Below are positions 1-9,211 of a DNA stretch of 61,646 nt, piece by piece. Source of the DNA: Sediminibacterium sp. (GTDB lineage: Bacteria; Bacteroidota; Bacteroidia; Chitinophagales; Chitinophagaceae); assembly GCA_028687975.1 (NCBI GenBank), contig JAQTZD010000008.1:1-61646 (forward strand), read 5' to 3'. The first letter of the stretch is position 1, and the number at the start of each line of letters is the position of its first letter. The position numbers and the translations under genes were made by a program. Below the pieces are notes generated by a model that was not told the origin of the DNA, did not search any database, and saw nothing but the letters and a program-made list of their open reading frames with translations.

Positions 1-553
1 GCCTTCCCCTTTCTTCGGACTCGGTGAGCGGAAATTCTTCATCGAAAGACAGATCAAATTTACTGTCGTCTGTCTCCAGTGTTTTTTCATAGGCGGCCAG
101 CGCAGCAGATAAATTTTTTGCAGTGGGCATGCTGCCGAATATTTTCAGAAACAGGTTTCGGTAGGTTTTACTGGCGCGCAAACGTTGTACCGCTTCTGCA
201 ACAGGCAAGCCCATTTCGTCTTTATTGGCGATCGGCATCAGGGCCTGTTGTTCCAAAGAAGCGGCTCTTCCATCCCAGAAAAAATACGGACGATGTTTCA
301 TGTTCAGCACCGAGGGCGTATTGCGTGTAGTAGGTGTTCCGCCGATGCCAATGCTGAAAGCGGTACTGTCTGCAAATCCGATGGACGGAATATGACAGCT
401 GGCACAACTGACAGAGGAATCTTTCGACAATTTTTTTTCGTTGAACAGCTTTTCGCCAAGGGCTGCTTTGGTGTTCACCGGAGGAATAGTAGTAAAGGAA
501 ACCGCTCCCGCTACAGCAGTAGTAAGCGAACCAAGAATGAACCATTTTTTCAT
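1..553 (-). CDS. Di-heme cytochrome c peroxidase family protein (N-terminal part)
   Basis: Periplasmic c-type cytochrome of the CCP/MauG family, which reduces hydrogen peroxide or carries out related di-heme chemistry. The reading frame starts MKKWFILGSL, has a hydrophobic export signal over about residues 4-22 and runs off the left edge of the window, leaving about 184 codons. The first heme site is visible as C50-x2-C53-H54 (CASCH), followed by GFADST and the family-typical stretch 'NTPSVLNM' and 'FFWDGRA'. The second heme site would lie outside the window. The gene is divergent from the HerA-like gene. A -7-like box (TAACTTTA, 565-558) lies only 4 nt before the ATG. The family call is firm from the heme motif and its context; the physiological substrate cannot be seen. 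Confidence 0.9.
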   Translation of the reverse strand, partial: MKKWFILGSLTTAVAGAVSFTTIPPVNTKAALGEKLFNEKKLSKDSSVSCASCHIPSIGFADSTAFSIGIGGTPTTRNTPSVLNMKHRPYFFWDGRAASLEQQALMPIANKDEMGLPVAEAVQRLRASKTYRNLFLKIFGSMPTAKNLSAALAAYEKTLETDDSKFDLSFDEEFPLTESEERGR

Positions 554-557
554 GCTA

Positions 558-565
558 TAAAGTTA
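558..565 (-). promoter_or_regulatory. -7-like element for the cytochrome c peroxidase gene
   Basis: TAACTTTA on the minus strand matches the Bacteroidota TAnnTTTG -7 consensus except for the last base. It ends 4 nt before the start codon, so the transcript would be leaderless or nearly so. Confidence 0.4.
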
Positions 566-658
566 ACCCGATTGCAGCAATTCCTGCACTGTGCGGACAA
601 TTCATTTTACCGGAGATGATTCGTAAATCATTTGGTATTTTGCAGCAAATCAGTCAAT

Positions 659-2197
659 ATGGCCAATTCATCCGCATTTTCAGAGGCAATCAATTCGGGG
701 TACAGTTTTAAAGGAGAAAAAGTGAAGATAGGTGTGGGTATGCTCAACGGAGAAACAGTCCCGGGAGCTGCCGTTTACCTGCCTTTGAAAACCATGAACC
801 GGCACGGACTGATTGCCGGTGCTACCGGAACAGGGAAAACCAAAACCCTGCAACTGCTCAGTGAATGCCTCAGCAGCAACAGTGTACCGGTATTGCTGAT
901 GGACATCAAAGGAGACCTGAGTGGAATTGCTGCGGCAGGGGTAGCCAATGAAAGAATCAGCGAACGTTCGGCTGCAACAGGCGTTCAATGGAGTCCGGAA
1001 GCATTTCCGGTAGAACTGATGACCCTCCATGGCGGAAAAGGGATACAGCTCCGGGCAACCGTTAGTGAATTCGGGCCGGTTTTGCTGAGTAAGATCCTTG
1101 GCCTCAACGACACACAGGGCGGACTGGTTTCCCTGATCTTTAAATATTGCGACGACCAGTTGCTTCCGCTGCTCGATCTGAAAGACTTCATTAAAGTGCT
1201 GCAGTACATTGGTGCGGAAGGAAAGGCAGAAATAGAAAAAACCTACGGTAAAATTTCTACCACTTCAACCGGAACCATTTTGCGAAAAGTAATTGAGTTG
1301 CAACAACAGGGTGCCGATCTGTTTTTTGGTGAGAAAAGTTTTGAAATAGACGACCTGATGCGCATCAGCGACGACGGTAAGGGAATGATCAGTATACTCC
1401 GGGTTACCGATATGCAGGATAAGCCCAAGCTGTTTTCTACATTCATGTTGCAGTTGCTGGCAGAGCTCTACGCAGCCAGTCCGGAGGAAGGAGACCTGGA
1501 TCAACCCAAACTGGTGCTGTTTATCGATGAAGCACACCTGATTTTTCAGGAAGCATCCGATGCGCTGCTGCAGCAGCTGGAAACGGTGATTAAGCTGATC
1601 CGTTCCAAAGGGATTGGTATTTTCTTTTGTACGCAGAATCCGCAGGATATCCCCGCGTCGATATTGGGGCAACTGGGTATGAAGATTCAGCATGCCCTGC
1701 GCGCATTCACTGCCGCAGACAGAAAATCCATTAAACAGGCTGCAGAAAATTTCCCGGAAACGCCTTATTATGATATTGACGAACTGCTCACCCAATTGGG
1801 TATTGGGGAAGCCCTGGTAACCATGCTCAACGAAAAGGGTATACCAACGCCATTGGTACATACCCTGCTCTGTTCTCCCAGAAGCAGAATGGATATTTTA
1901 TCGGATATAGAAATAGACGTCATTGTTGCCAAAAGCAAACTGGCAGCCAAATACAACCAGGTGGTAGACAAAGAAAGTGCGTATGAAATACTCACTGCCA
2001 AATTGAATGCAGCCAGTGCGCCTGCAGCAACAGAAAAGGAAACGCCTTCCGCACCAATGACAGAAAAGGTAGAAAGCTTTTTCGACAACCCCGTTGTAAA
2101 ACAGGCGGGCAGAACTGCTGCCGCCATTATCACACGCAGTTTACTGGGTGCTCTGGGGCTGGGTGGCACTACGCGCAGGAGAAGGAAGTCTTATTGA
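659..2197 (+). CDS. HerA-like / DUF853 P-loop ATPase
   Basis: Cytosolic P-loop ATPase of the HerA-FtsK superfamily, YjgR (DUF853) type; its precise role is not established. Walker A is GATGTGKT at residues 54-61, Walker B is 'LFIDEAH', and the arginine-finger/sensor part reads 'FFCTQNPQDIP'. The frame is open from 632, but MANSSAFSEAI at 659 is the better start because family members begin just before the strand leading to Walker A. Length is 512 residues, normal for the family. The C-terminus ends in a basic tail (TRRRRKSY). It converges with recQ, with only 11 nt between the stop codons, so the two genes share no obvious terminator. A TATTTTG stretch just upstream resembles a shortened -7 box. 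Confidence 0.88.
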   Translation: MANSSAFSEAINSGYSFKGEKVKIGVGMLNGETVPGAAVYLPLKTMNRHGLIAGATGTGKTKTLQLLSECLSSNSVPVLLMDIKGDLSGIAAAGVANERISERSAATGVQWSPEAFPVELMTLHGGKGIQLRATVSEFGPVLLSKILGLNDTQGGLVSLIFKYCDDQLLPLLDLKDFIKVLQYIGAEGKAEIEKTYGKISTTSTGTILRKVIELQQQGADLFFGEKSFEIDDLMRISDDGKGMISILRVTDMQDKPKLFSTFMLQLLAELYAASPEEGDLDQPKLVLFIDEAHLIFQEASDALLQQLETVIKLIRSKGIGIFFCTQNPQDIPASILGQLGMKIQHALRAFTAADRKSIKQAAENFPETPYYDIDELLTQLGIGEALVTMLNEKGIPTPLVHTLLCSPRSRMDILSDIEIDVIVAKSKLAAKYNQVVDKESAYEILTAKLNAASAPAATEKETPSAPMTEKVESFFDNPVVKQAGRTAAAIITRSLLGALGLGGTTRRRRKSY

Positions 2198-2208
2198 TCC
2201 GCAGCGCT

Positions 2209-4143
2209 TCAATCCGCAGGGCTGGCCGATCCGGTCCACCAGATTTCTCCGGTTTCGGTGATCCTGATTTTTTCTTCCGACTGAAGAAAATTCAGTGCAG
2301 TCCAGATTTTTTCTTCATTGATTTGTTTGAAAGAGTGCTGCAGTTGGTTGAACCGGATGGGTTGGGCACTGTATTGGATTAGCGTGGTTTCCAGTCTGCT
2401 CAGTTCTTCCGATGTCAGGTTTTTCTTTTTTGCATTCAGGCAATTGTTGCAGATGCCACAGTTTTTGCCCGAGAGATCACCAAAATAACCGGCAATGAAA
2501 CTGCTCCTGCAATCGGTCAGTTCGCGGGTATAGCGGATCATGGTGTTTACCCGTTCCTCGTACAATTTTTTTCGTTGCAGGTAGGCATCCTGTTGTATTG
2601 CCAGGTAAGCTGCCGGTGCGCGGTTCATCAGAAACTGGATTTGCGGTGTTTCTTTTTTTGGAAGGTATTCTATGATGCCATGTTTCGACAGCTCTTTGAA
2701 TGCCGATGAAACCTGCTCGGCCCTGAGCCTGCAAATTTTTCCAACCTGCTGTTCATACACAGAAACCCGGTTGTCGATGATGCCCTCATAGGTTCTGAGT
2801 AAGGCTTTGATGACCGGTTCCAGATGGGGATAGGTTTTTTCGAACAGGTCCAGTCCTTCTCTGTTGGCAGTAAAGCTGATTTGTGTTGGCAGAAAAATAT
2901 TTTCAGCAAAGCTGATATGGTCTTCCTGTTCCAGTACTTTCAGTACATGGATAACCAGCATGCTTTCCAGTTTAAAATGTTGTGTAAACGCAGCCAGGTC
3001 AAAATCATAATAAATGCCTTCCCCGTTCCCTACAGGAATCTGGAGATAATCGGCTATGGCCTGGTACACCTGCCGGATCACTTTTATCGAAGGAAATTTT
3101 TTGGCAGTATTCGCCAGCAAATCGTTCAGGTCTTTCTGCCGGTACAATAAAACGGCATAGGCTTTCTTGCCATCCCTTCCGGCCCTTCCGGCCTCCTGGT
3201 AGTAGTTTTCCAGACATTCGGGTACATCGTGGTGAATCACTACCCGAACATCCGGCTTGTCGATGCCCATACCAAATGCATTGGTGCATACCATTGTCCG
3301 GACCTTATTCTGAATCCAGGACTGCTGCTTCATTTCACGAACCGGTTGTGCAAGGCCGGCATGATAAAAGTCTGCTGCGATGCCCTGTAACAACAGCGCT
3401 TCCGCCACTTTTTTGGTTTGCCTTCTGTTGTTGCAATACACGATGCTGCTGCCCGGTACTTTCTGCAGTATGTCGATGATTTTATTCAGTTTGCTTTCTA
3501 CCGGAAAAACACTGTAGGATAAATTGGGCCTTTCGAAGGATTGCCGGAATACAGCTGTTTTTTTTAATTCCAGCTTTTGAACAATGTCTTCCTGCACCAT
3601 CGGTGTGGCAGAAGCCGTGAGTGCTATCAGCGGTATATCCGGGAGCTGTTTACGGGTGGCAGCAATGCGCAGATAGGGTGGCCTGAAATCGTATCCCCAC
3701 TGAGAAATGCAATGCGCTTCGTCTATAACCAGTAAACTTACCGGCAATACAGGCAAATAATCTGTAAAGAGTTTGCTCTCGAGCCTTTCGGGTGAGCAGT
3801 ATAGAAAACGGAAGGCGCCATCTGCCGCGTTGCGTAAGAGTTTTTTTACTTCATAATAACTGAGACCACTGTGCAGGGCTGCAGCCGGAATCCCCTTGCT
3901 GTTCAGCGCATCCACCTGGTCGCGCATCAGCGCAATCAGCGGACTGATAACCAGACAAAGCCCATCGAGCAAAATACCGGGTACCTGGAAACAGATTGAT
4001 TTTCCGCCGCCTGTAGGCAACAGGGCCAACGTATCGTTGCCTGCAAGTACAGACGCAATGATATCCTCCTGCATGGGGCGGAATGCATCGTATTTCCAGT
4101 ATTCCTTTAATATTTCTTTTGGTGTAGGCAAGGGCTTAAGCAA
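2209..4143 (-). CDS. recQ: ATP-dependent DNA helicase RecQ
   Basis: 3'-5' superfamily 2 DNA helicase for recombination and replication-fork repair. Motifs in order: Q-motif region 'FRPMQEDII', Walker A PTGGGKS (43-49), DEAH (141-144), 'ALTASATP', motif VI 'QEAGRAGRDG', then the RecQ zinc site made of 'TDCRSS' plus NCGICNNC, and a winged helix. The C-terminal HRDC domain of E. coli RecQ is absent, as in many Bacteroidota homologues, although the total length is 644 residues. The start is TTG at 4143: the sequence after it (MLKPLPTPKEIL) matches where RecQ proteins begin. It overlaps the end of copA by 8 nt, so translation is probably coupled to the ATPase gene. Confidence 0.95.
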   Translation of the reverse strand: MLKPLPTPKEILKEYWKYDAFRPMQEDIIASVLAGNDTLALLPTGGGKSICFQVPGILLDGLCLVISPLIALMRDQVDALNSKGIPAAALHSGLSYYEVKKLLRNAADGAFRFLYCSPERLESKLFTDYLPVLPVSLLVIDEAHCISQWGYDFRPPYLRIAATRKQLPDIPLIALTASATPMVQEDIVQKLELKKTAVFRQSFERPNLSYSVFPVESKLNKIIDILQKVPGSSIVYCNNRRQTKKVAEALLLQGIAADFYHAGLAQPVREMKQQSWIQNKVRTMVCTNAFGMGIDKPDVRVVIHHDVPECLENYYQEAGRAGRDGKKAYAVLLYRQKDLNDLLANTAKKFPSIKVIRQVYQAIADYLQIPVGNGEGIYYDFDLAAFTQHFKLESMLVIHVLKVLEQEDHISFAENIFLPTQISFTANREGLDLFEKTYPHLEPVIKALLRTYEGIIDNRVSVYEQQVGKICRLRAEQVSSAFKELSKHGIIEYLPKKETPQIQFLMNRAPAAYLAIQQDAYLQRKKLYEERVNTMIRYTRELTDCRSSFIAGYFGDLSGKNCGICNNCLNAKKKNLTSEELSRLETTLIQYSAQPIRFNQLQHSFKQINEEKIWTALNFLQSEEKIRITETGEIWWTGSASPAD

Positions 4144-6262
4144 CTTTCTTGAAATTAAGCCTTACCGAGTTGATGGCCAACACTACATCACTCAAACCCA
4201 TTGCCAGTGCACTGAAGGCCGGACTCAGCATACCCATTGCTGCAACGGGTATGGCCAGCACATTGTAGAACAATGCCCAGAATAAATTTTGCTGGATGGT
4301 GAGATAGGTATGTTTGCCCAGTCCCAGCGCCAGTGGAAGCTGTTTGAGTCCATGGTTCATCAATACAACTTCTGCGCTTTGCATGGCTACCTGTGAAGCT
4401 TCGCTCAAAGAAATGCCTACAGTAGCTTTGGCCAGTGCAGGTGCATCATTGATGCCGTCGCCCACCATCACAGTAGGTTGCGCTGCGGTGAGCCTTGACA
4501 CACATTCCATTTTTTCTGAAGGAGACTGCTCGGCATATACTTCAGTAATCTGAAGTTGGCGGGCAAGTTGTTCACAGCTTTCCTTTCTGTCGCCACTCAG
4601 CAATATGGTACGGATACCCTTGTTGTTGAGGTATTGTATCAGGGTGGCAGCTTCAGGTCTTATCTGGTCGGACAGGTCTGCCCAACCCAGCAATACATTG
4701 TTCTTTAAGATATAGATGTTGTGAGCGCTGTTTTGGATGATTGCTCCGCCAGCCTTATAGGAACCCACGATGTATTCATTTCCATCGCGGTCGGTTCCTT
4801 TCATACCAAAACCTTTTACTTCTTCTACTGCACTGAAACGAATGTCGTTACCGGTTTTCCATTCCCTGGCAATGGCTTTCGCCAACGGATGGTTGGAATA
4901 TTTTTCCAATGAGTAGCCAATGCGTTTGATTTCATCCATCCCCAACGCTTCCCCTTCCGGAGTAAGCCCTGCTGACGCAACGGTAAACTGACCCGTGGTC
5001 AGTGTGCCGGTTTTATCAAAGACCACTTGTTTGATGTCTTTGAATAATTCAAGGCTCCGGGTGTTTTTAAACAATACCCCGTTCCTTGCAGCCCTGCCCA
5101 ATCCCACCGCAATGGCAGCAGGAGTGGCAAGTCCCATTGCACAAGGACAGGCAATCACCAATACTGCAATGGCCCGCATCAGGCTATGGGTGAAATCCTG
5201 GTTGGCAAGCGTATAGTTCAACAGGAGGGTCAGCAGGGCAATGCCCACCACTACCGGAACAAAAACAGCGCTGATTTTATCTGCCAGTTGCTGTACCGGA
5301 GGCTTTTCAGTTTGAGCATTTTTAACCATTTGCAGAATATTGCCCAATACACTGTCTGCACCAACTGCAGTTACATAGGCTTTCGCAGATCCGTTCACTG
5401 CAATACTTCCGCCAATCAGTTGGTCCTTGATGGTCTTGTTGACAGGAATGGATTCTCCTGTAACAATGGATTCGTCTACAGCAATTTCTCCCGATAGAAT
5501 TTTACAATCCATCGGAACGGCTTCTCCCGACTTAATGAGGATCAGGTCGCCGGTTTTTAACGCGCTGCTTTCTACAGGAAAAACATGCTCCTGGTGCTGG
5601 TCGTCGTAGGCAATCATGTTGGCCATGGTTTTTTGAGAATGCACCAGTTTTTTCAACGAAGCCTGCGTGGTTTCAACAGATTTATCCTCTAGCCAGTTTC
5701 CCAGAAAAACAAGCGTAAGGATGGTGGCGGTTGTTTCGTAAAACATGTATTCGGCGGCCTGACCTGTAAGGGTTCCGTAAAGACTGTACACAAATGATGC
5801 AATGGCACCGATGGTGATCAGCACGTTCATATTCGGAATGCCCTTCATCACACTGTGTACAGCGCTTCGGCCAAAGAAATCCATTCCCACTACAAATACG
5901 GGAATCGTTAATGCAATCTGCACATAGGGATTCATGAGCCAGTGAATATGCAGTCCCGGGATCATGTGCAACATCAGCGGCAGAGTAAATACTGCGCAGA
6001 ACAGAAATCTTTCAAAATGGGATTTAAAGAGTACTTTCTTTTTTGCAGCTCCGGGATCATCGTTTTTAACATGGTATCCCAGGCTGTCTATTCCTTTTTG
6101 AATTTCAGTTTTGGTAATGCCCTCGGGAAGGGTAAAACTCACATCCCCTCCAATAAAATTCACCCGAACATCTTCCAGTCCTTTTCCCTGCAGGTATTTA
6201 TCGATGGTGAGGGCACAGTTGGTACAACTCATGCCTTCTACTTTCCAGTTCACTTTTTCCAT
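4136..6262 (-). CDS. copA: Heavy-metal (copper) translocating P-type ATPase
   Basis: Inner-membrane P1B-type ATPase expected to export Cu(I). It has one N-terminal HMA metal-binding domain with GMSCTNC (C13, C16), several membrane helices, the transport-site motif ACPCAMG typical of copper pumps, the phosphorylation motif DKTGTLTTG, the HP motif 'SNHPLAKA' and the hinge GDGINDAPAL. The ATG at 6262 gives 708 residues. A GTG at 6274 would add MFYA but adds nothing family-like. Only one HMA is present, where many CopA proteins have two. The recQ frame begins inside its last codons. A perfect TAAATTTG -7 box lies about 30 nt upstream. Copper specificity is inferred from CPC and was not tested. 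Confidence 0.93.
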   Translation of the reverse strand: MEKVNWKVEGMSCTNCALTIDKYLQGKGLEDVRVNFIGGDVSFTLPEGITKTEIQKGIDSLGYHVKNDDPGAAKKKVLFKSHFERFLFCAVFTLPLMLHMIPGLHIHWLMNPYVQIALTIPVFVVGMDFFGRSAVHSVMKGIPNMNVLITIGAIASFVYSLYGTLTGQAAEYMFYETTATILTLVFLGNWLEDKSVETTQASLKKLVHSQKTMANMIAYDDQHQEHVFPVESSALKTGDLILIKSGEAVPMDCKILSGEIAVDESIVTGESIPVNKTIKDQLIGGSIAVNGSAKAYVTAVGADSVLGNILQMVKNAQTEKPPVQQLADKISAVFVPVVVGIALLTLLLNYTLANQDFTHSLMRAIAVLVIACPCAMGLATPAAIAVGLGRAARNGVLFKNTRSLELFKDIKQVVFDKTGTLTTGQFTVASAGLTPEGEALGMDEIKRIGYSLEKYSNHPLAKAIAREWKTGNDIRFSAVEEVKGFGMKGTDRDGNEYIVGSYKAGGAIIQNSAHNIYILKNNVLLGWADLSDQIRPEAATLIQYLNNKGIRTILLSGDRKESCEQLARQLQITEVYAEQSPSEKMECVSRLTAAQPTVMVGDGINDAPALAKATVGISLSEASQVAMQSAEVVLMNHGLKQLPLALGLGKHTYLTIQQNLFWALFYNVLAIPVAAMGMLSPAFSALAMGLSDVVLAINSVRLNFKKVA

Positions 6263-6292
6263 GGCGTAAAACACTGTATTGGTACAGCGTTA

Positions 6293-6300
6293 CAAATTTA
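6293..6300 (-). promoter_or_regulatory. -7 element of the copA-recQ operon
   Basis: TAAATTTG on the minus strand fits TAnnTTTG exactly. An ATTG about 18 nt upstream may be the -33 box. Predicted leader to the ATG at 6262 is about 25 nt. Confidence 0.55.
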
Positions 6301-6357
6301 CAAAAGCAGGGCTGCTCTCAATTTTCGAGATTGGATTAATATTCGCCATTGCGGGAT

Positions 6358-6365
6358 TATCTTTG
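6358..6365 (+). promoter_or_regulatory. -7 element of tsaE, 4 nt before the start codon
   Basis: TATCTTTG is an exact TAnnTTTG match. Only four bases (6366-6369) separate it from the tsaE ATG, which predicts a leaderless transcript and favours the ATG at 6370 over the upstream in-frame ATG at 6349. Confidence 0.6.
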
Positions 6366-6369
6366 CCTC

Positions 6370-6852
6370 ATGGATGCAATTTTTGGCCTGGCACAGATCA
6401 AGTCCGTTGCTGCAGCACTCTGGAAAGAAGGTAAGCAATACCCGGTATGGGCTTTTCATGCGCCGATGGGCTCAGGCAAAACCACTTTTATACATGCACT
6501 CTGCGAAGTGTTGGGTGTGGAAGCGGCCGTAAGCAGCCCCACATTTGCCATCATCAACGATTACCAGAGCCGGGATGCGGGACTGATTCATCATATGGAC
6601 TGGTACCGGCTGAAAGATGAAGAGGAAGCCATTCAGGCAGGCGTAGAGGATCTGCTCAACAGCGGAGGGCTTTGCCTGGTGGAATGGCCCGAACAGGCAG
6701 CAGGGCTTCTGCCGGATAACACGCTGCACATCCGTCTGGAGATACTGGATGAGCAAACCCGCAGAATCTCCACGTTTCAGCCAAAACAAGCTGCAGATGA
6801 TTCAGCTGGTGCAGAAGAGGATTCCGCTGCCACTATCGACCTCGATGCATAA
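6370..6852 (+). CDS. tsaE: tRNA threonylcarbamoyladenosine biosynthesis ATPase TsaE
   Basis: Cytosolic ATPase that works with TsaB and TsaD to place threonylcarbamoyl on A37 of ANN-decoding tRNAs. The protein has 160 residues with Walker A GSGKTT (34-39), the 'SSPTFAII' strand, 'HMDWYRL' and 'LVEWPE', all hallmarks of the family. The last ~20 residues are an acidic, Ala/Ser-rich tail beyond the usual domain. An in-frame ATG at 6349 exists but would lie upstream of the likely transcription start. It is followed after 42 nt by alanine dehydrogenase on the same strand, a pairing also common in related genomes. Confidence 0.94.
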   Translation: MDAIFGLAQIKSVAAALWKEGKQYPVWAFHAPMGSGKTTFIHALCEVLGVEAAVSSPTFAIINDYQSRDAGLIHHMDWYRLKDEEEAIQAGVEDLLNSGGLCLVEWPEQAAGLLPDNTLHIRLEILDEQTRRISTFQPKQAADDSAGAEEDSAATIDLDA

Positions 6853-6894
6853 ACTCTCCGCCAAATTTATTAACTTGATGCCTCAACCGAATAC

Positions 6895-8109
6895 ATGGCA
6901 ACGAGCAGACCCAGCATCAGTCCGTCCTTATTATATGAAACACTGGAAGAAGTGTTGGATATCAAAACACCGGGCGCAAAATTACAAATAGGTATTCCCA
7001 AAGAGATTGCTTTTCAGGAAAACCGCATTGCACTAACCCCCGATGCTGTTGGTGTACTGGTAGCCAACGGGAACCATGTAACGGTGGAACACGATGCCGG
7101 AGAGGCCAGTCATTACAAAGACCAGGATTATGCGGAAGCCGGTGCTCAGATTGTATATGACCGGGAATCTGTTTTTAAATGCCCGATCCTGGTCAAGAGC
7201 GCACCGCCAGTGGAAGAAGATATGCCGCTGCTGCAAATGAACCAGACCATTATTTCTCCCATACATCTTTCCGCACTCCGAAAAGAGTACATCGAAAAAA
7301 TGATGGAGAAGCGCATCACTGCACTCAGCTTCGAAAATTTCAAAGACGACAGCGGTACCTATCCCATTGTCCGCAGCATGAGTGAAATTGCGGGCAGCGC
7401 CGTAATGCTGATTGCAGGTCAGTACCTCAGTAGTTTTAACAAGGGCAAGGGGGTGTTGCTGGGAGGAATCAGTGGTATACCGCCCACCAAGGTAGTGATC
7501 ATTGGTGCAGGAATTGTAGGTGAATTTGCTACCCGGAATGCACTGGCATTGGGCGCTTCCGTAAAAGTATTCGACAACGACGTTTACCGCCTCAAACAAT
7601 TGCAGAACAATTTAGGACAGCGGATCTGGACGAGTGTACTGGAACCCCGCATACTGGCCAAGCAACTGAAAACCTGCGAAGTGGCGGTTGGCGCACTGAG
7701 CAATGAATCCGGCAGAGCGCCGGTAGTGGTTACAGAAGAAATGGTTGCGGCCATGAGGCCAGGAAGCATCATCATAGATGTAGCTATCGACCGGGGTGGT
7801 TGTTTTGAAACCAGTGAGCTGACCAGTTATGAGCATCCTACTTTTTTGAAGCACGATGTAATCCATTACTGTGTTCCCAATATTCCCAGCGGTTTTGCCA
7901 GAACTGCCAGCCAGGCCATTAGCAATGTACTGATGCCGCTGATGCTCGAAATCAGCGATGAAGGCGGGCTGGAAGAAATGATCTGGCACAAGTTCAATCT
8001 GCGCGAAGGTGTTTACCTTTTTAAGGGTGCGCTAACCGACTTTTACATCAGTCAGAAATTCGACCTGAAATTCACCGACCTGAATTTATTGATTGCGAGC
8101 AGGAGATAG
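6895..8109 (+). CDS. ald: Alanine dehydrogenase
   Basis: NAD-dependent oxidative deamination of L-alanine to pyruvate and ammonia (or the reverse), cytosolic. The 404-residue protein has the N-terminal signature 'GIPKEIAFQENRIALTP', the substrate lysine region 'ILVKSAPP', the catalytic histidine region 'SPIHLSA', the Rossmann loop GAGIVGEFATR and the segment 'DVAIDRGGCFE'. Bacteroidota homologues carry the same extra ~25 N-terminal residues. It sits just after tsaE and converges with the phosphatase gene, 17 nt separating the stops. The pyridine nucleotide transhydrogenase alpha subunit is related but lacks this full-length C-terminal arrangement. Confidence 0.93.
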   Translation: MATSRPSISPSLLYETLEEVLDIKTPGAKLQIGIPKEIAFQENRIALTPDAVGVLVANGNHVTVEHDAGEASHYKDQDYAEAGAQIVYDRESVFKCPILVKSAPPVEEDMPLLQMNQTIISPIHLSALRKEYIEKMMEKRITALSFENFKDDSGTYPIVRSMSEIAGSAVMLIAGQYLSSFNKGKGVLLGGISGIPPTKVVIIGAGIVGEFATRNALALGASVKVFDNDVYRLKQLQNNLGQRIWTSVLEPRILAKQLKTCEVAVGALSNESGRAPVVVTEEMVAAMRPGSIIIDVAIDRGGCFETSELTSYEHPTFLKHDVIHYCVPNIPSGFARTASQAISNVLMPLMLEISDEGGLEEMIWHKFNLREGVYLFKGALTDFYISQKFDLKFTDLNLLIASRR

Positions 8110-8126
8110 TCCGCAATATTGTTCCT

Positions 8127-9206
8127 TTAATCTTTGAATGGAATGGCTGCAGCTACCGGATGCTTCGCACCGAATTGCAATCCCAGCAAAAGGGCCATGG
8201 TTTGTGCTGCCTGTTGCTGATACAATTGCTGAGGCGTATTGACTTCTCCCTTTGGCGCTACACCCGGGCCCAGCAGGGCCATCCAGATTTCACTGGCCCC
8301 ATTGATCTTACTTCCATGGCTGGTCCATTCCGATTTAACTGCGTCTCCGCGTCCGTGATCGGTGGTGATGAGTAATGCTGTTTTGTTTTTGTATTTGGGA
8401 TGCTGCTGAATATAGTTCCAGATTTCTTCTATCCAACGGTCCACCTGATGCGCTGCATCCAGGTACGATCTGTATTTTCCAGCATGTGCCCACTCGTCGG
8501 TTTCGCCATAGGATATGTACAATACAGCGGGTTGTTTTTCTTTCAGATAATTCATGGCAGCTGCATGGGTAAATACATCCAGGCATTCTGCACTGCCCCA
8601 GGGCCGGTAGCTGCCGGTGAGCATCTGATCGATCAGGCGCTGTTGCGCTGTGGGATTGAATCCTGCGGTGGTGTCGAATGCTGAAATTACCGGAAACCCT
8701 GCTCTTTTTTCGTTTAGAATTCTGTCAAAAGCATCCCATGCACCAAAGGCAGCCACTTTGTTTTTGAAACGGGGCTGTTGCTGAAAGAATTCCAGCACGG
8801 TGGTATTGGGGTTGGGTGGAAATTCGTTCGAGTTCAAAGCGGTGTCGGCATAACCGGTAAAGATTTCACTGTAACCCGGATAGCTGAACCAATATGGATT
8901 TTTGTTGTTGACTAAATTGCCTGCTTTCCGGTTGCCGTACAATTGTCCTTGTTTGCCGATGACGTTCCACAAAAATGGCATGAGTTTTTTTCTGCGATTC
9001 TGTAAGTTGTTGGCATAGTATGTTTTGTAGAGCCTGCTGCTGTCGCCTTCATTGTATTTGCTGTTCCCGGCCAGCGCAGTGTCTATTCCATTGAATACTT
9101 CCTGCCAGCGAAGGCCGTCGGTGGTAACAACAATCAGGTATTCTGCTTTTTGGGAAAAGCTGTGGAGCTGGAAGCTGCAAAGCAGCAGAATCAGTATGCG
9201 GCGCAT
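8127..9206 (-). CDS. Secreted alkaline phosphatase superfamily enzyme
   Basis: Exported metalloenzyme of the alkaline phosphatase/phosphodiesterase superfamily; the substrate is unknown. A signal peptide covers about residues 1-18 (MRRILILLLCSFQLHSFSQ). Expected metal ligands are visible in 'VVTTDGLRW', 'SYGETDEWAH' and 'ITTDHGRG'. The threonines near the first Asp are candidates for the nucleophile. Length is 359 residues. It lies 5 nt downstream of the ABC ATPase gene, at the tail of the lipid A cluster, so it is probably co-transcribed. That position fits a role in envelope or phosphate-ester metabolism but does not prove one. Confidence 0.8.
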   Translation of the reverse strand: MRRILILLLCSFQLHSFSQKAEYLIVVTTDGLRWQEVFNGIDTALAGNSKYNEGDSSRLYKTYYANNLQNRRKKLMPFLWNVIGKQGQLYGNRKAGNLVNNKNPYWFSYPGYSEIFTGYADTALNSNEFPPNPNTTVLEFFQQQPRFKNKVAAFGAWDAFDRILNEKRAGFPVISAFDTTAGFNPTAQQRLIDQMLTGSYRPWGSAECLDVFTHAAAMNYLKEKQPAVLYISYGETDEWAHAGKYRSYLDAAHQVDRWIEEIWNYIQQHPKYKNKTALLITTDHGRGDAVKSEWTSHGSKINGASEIWMALLGPGVAPKGEVNTPQQLYQQQAAQTMALLLGLQFGAKHPVAAAIPFKD

Positions 9207-9211
9207 AAGCG

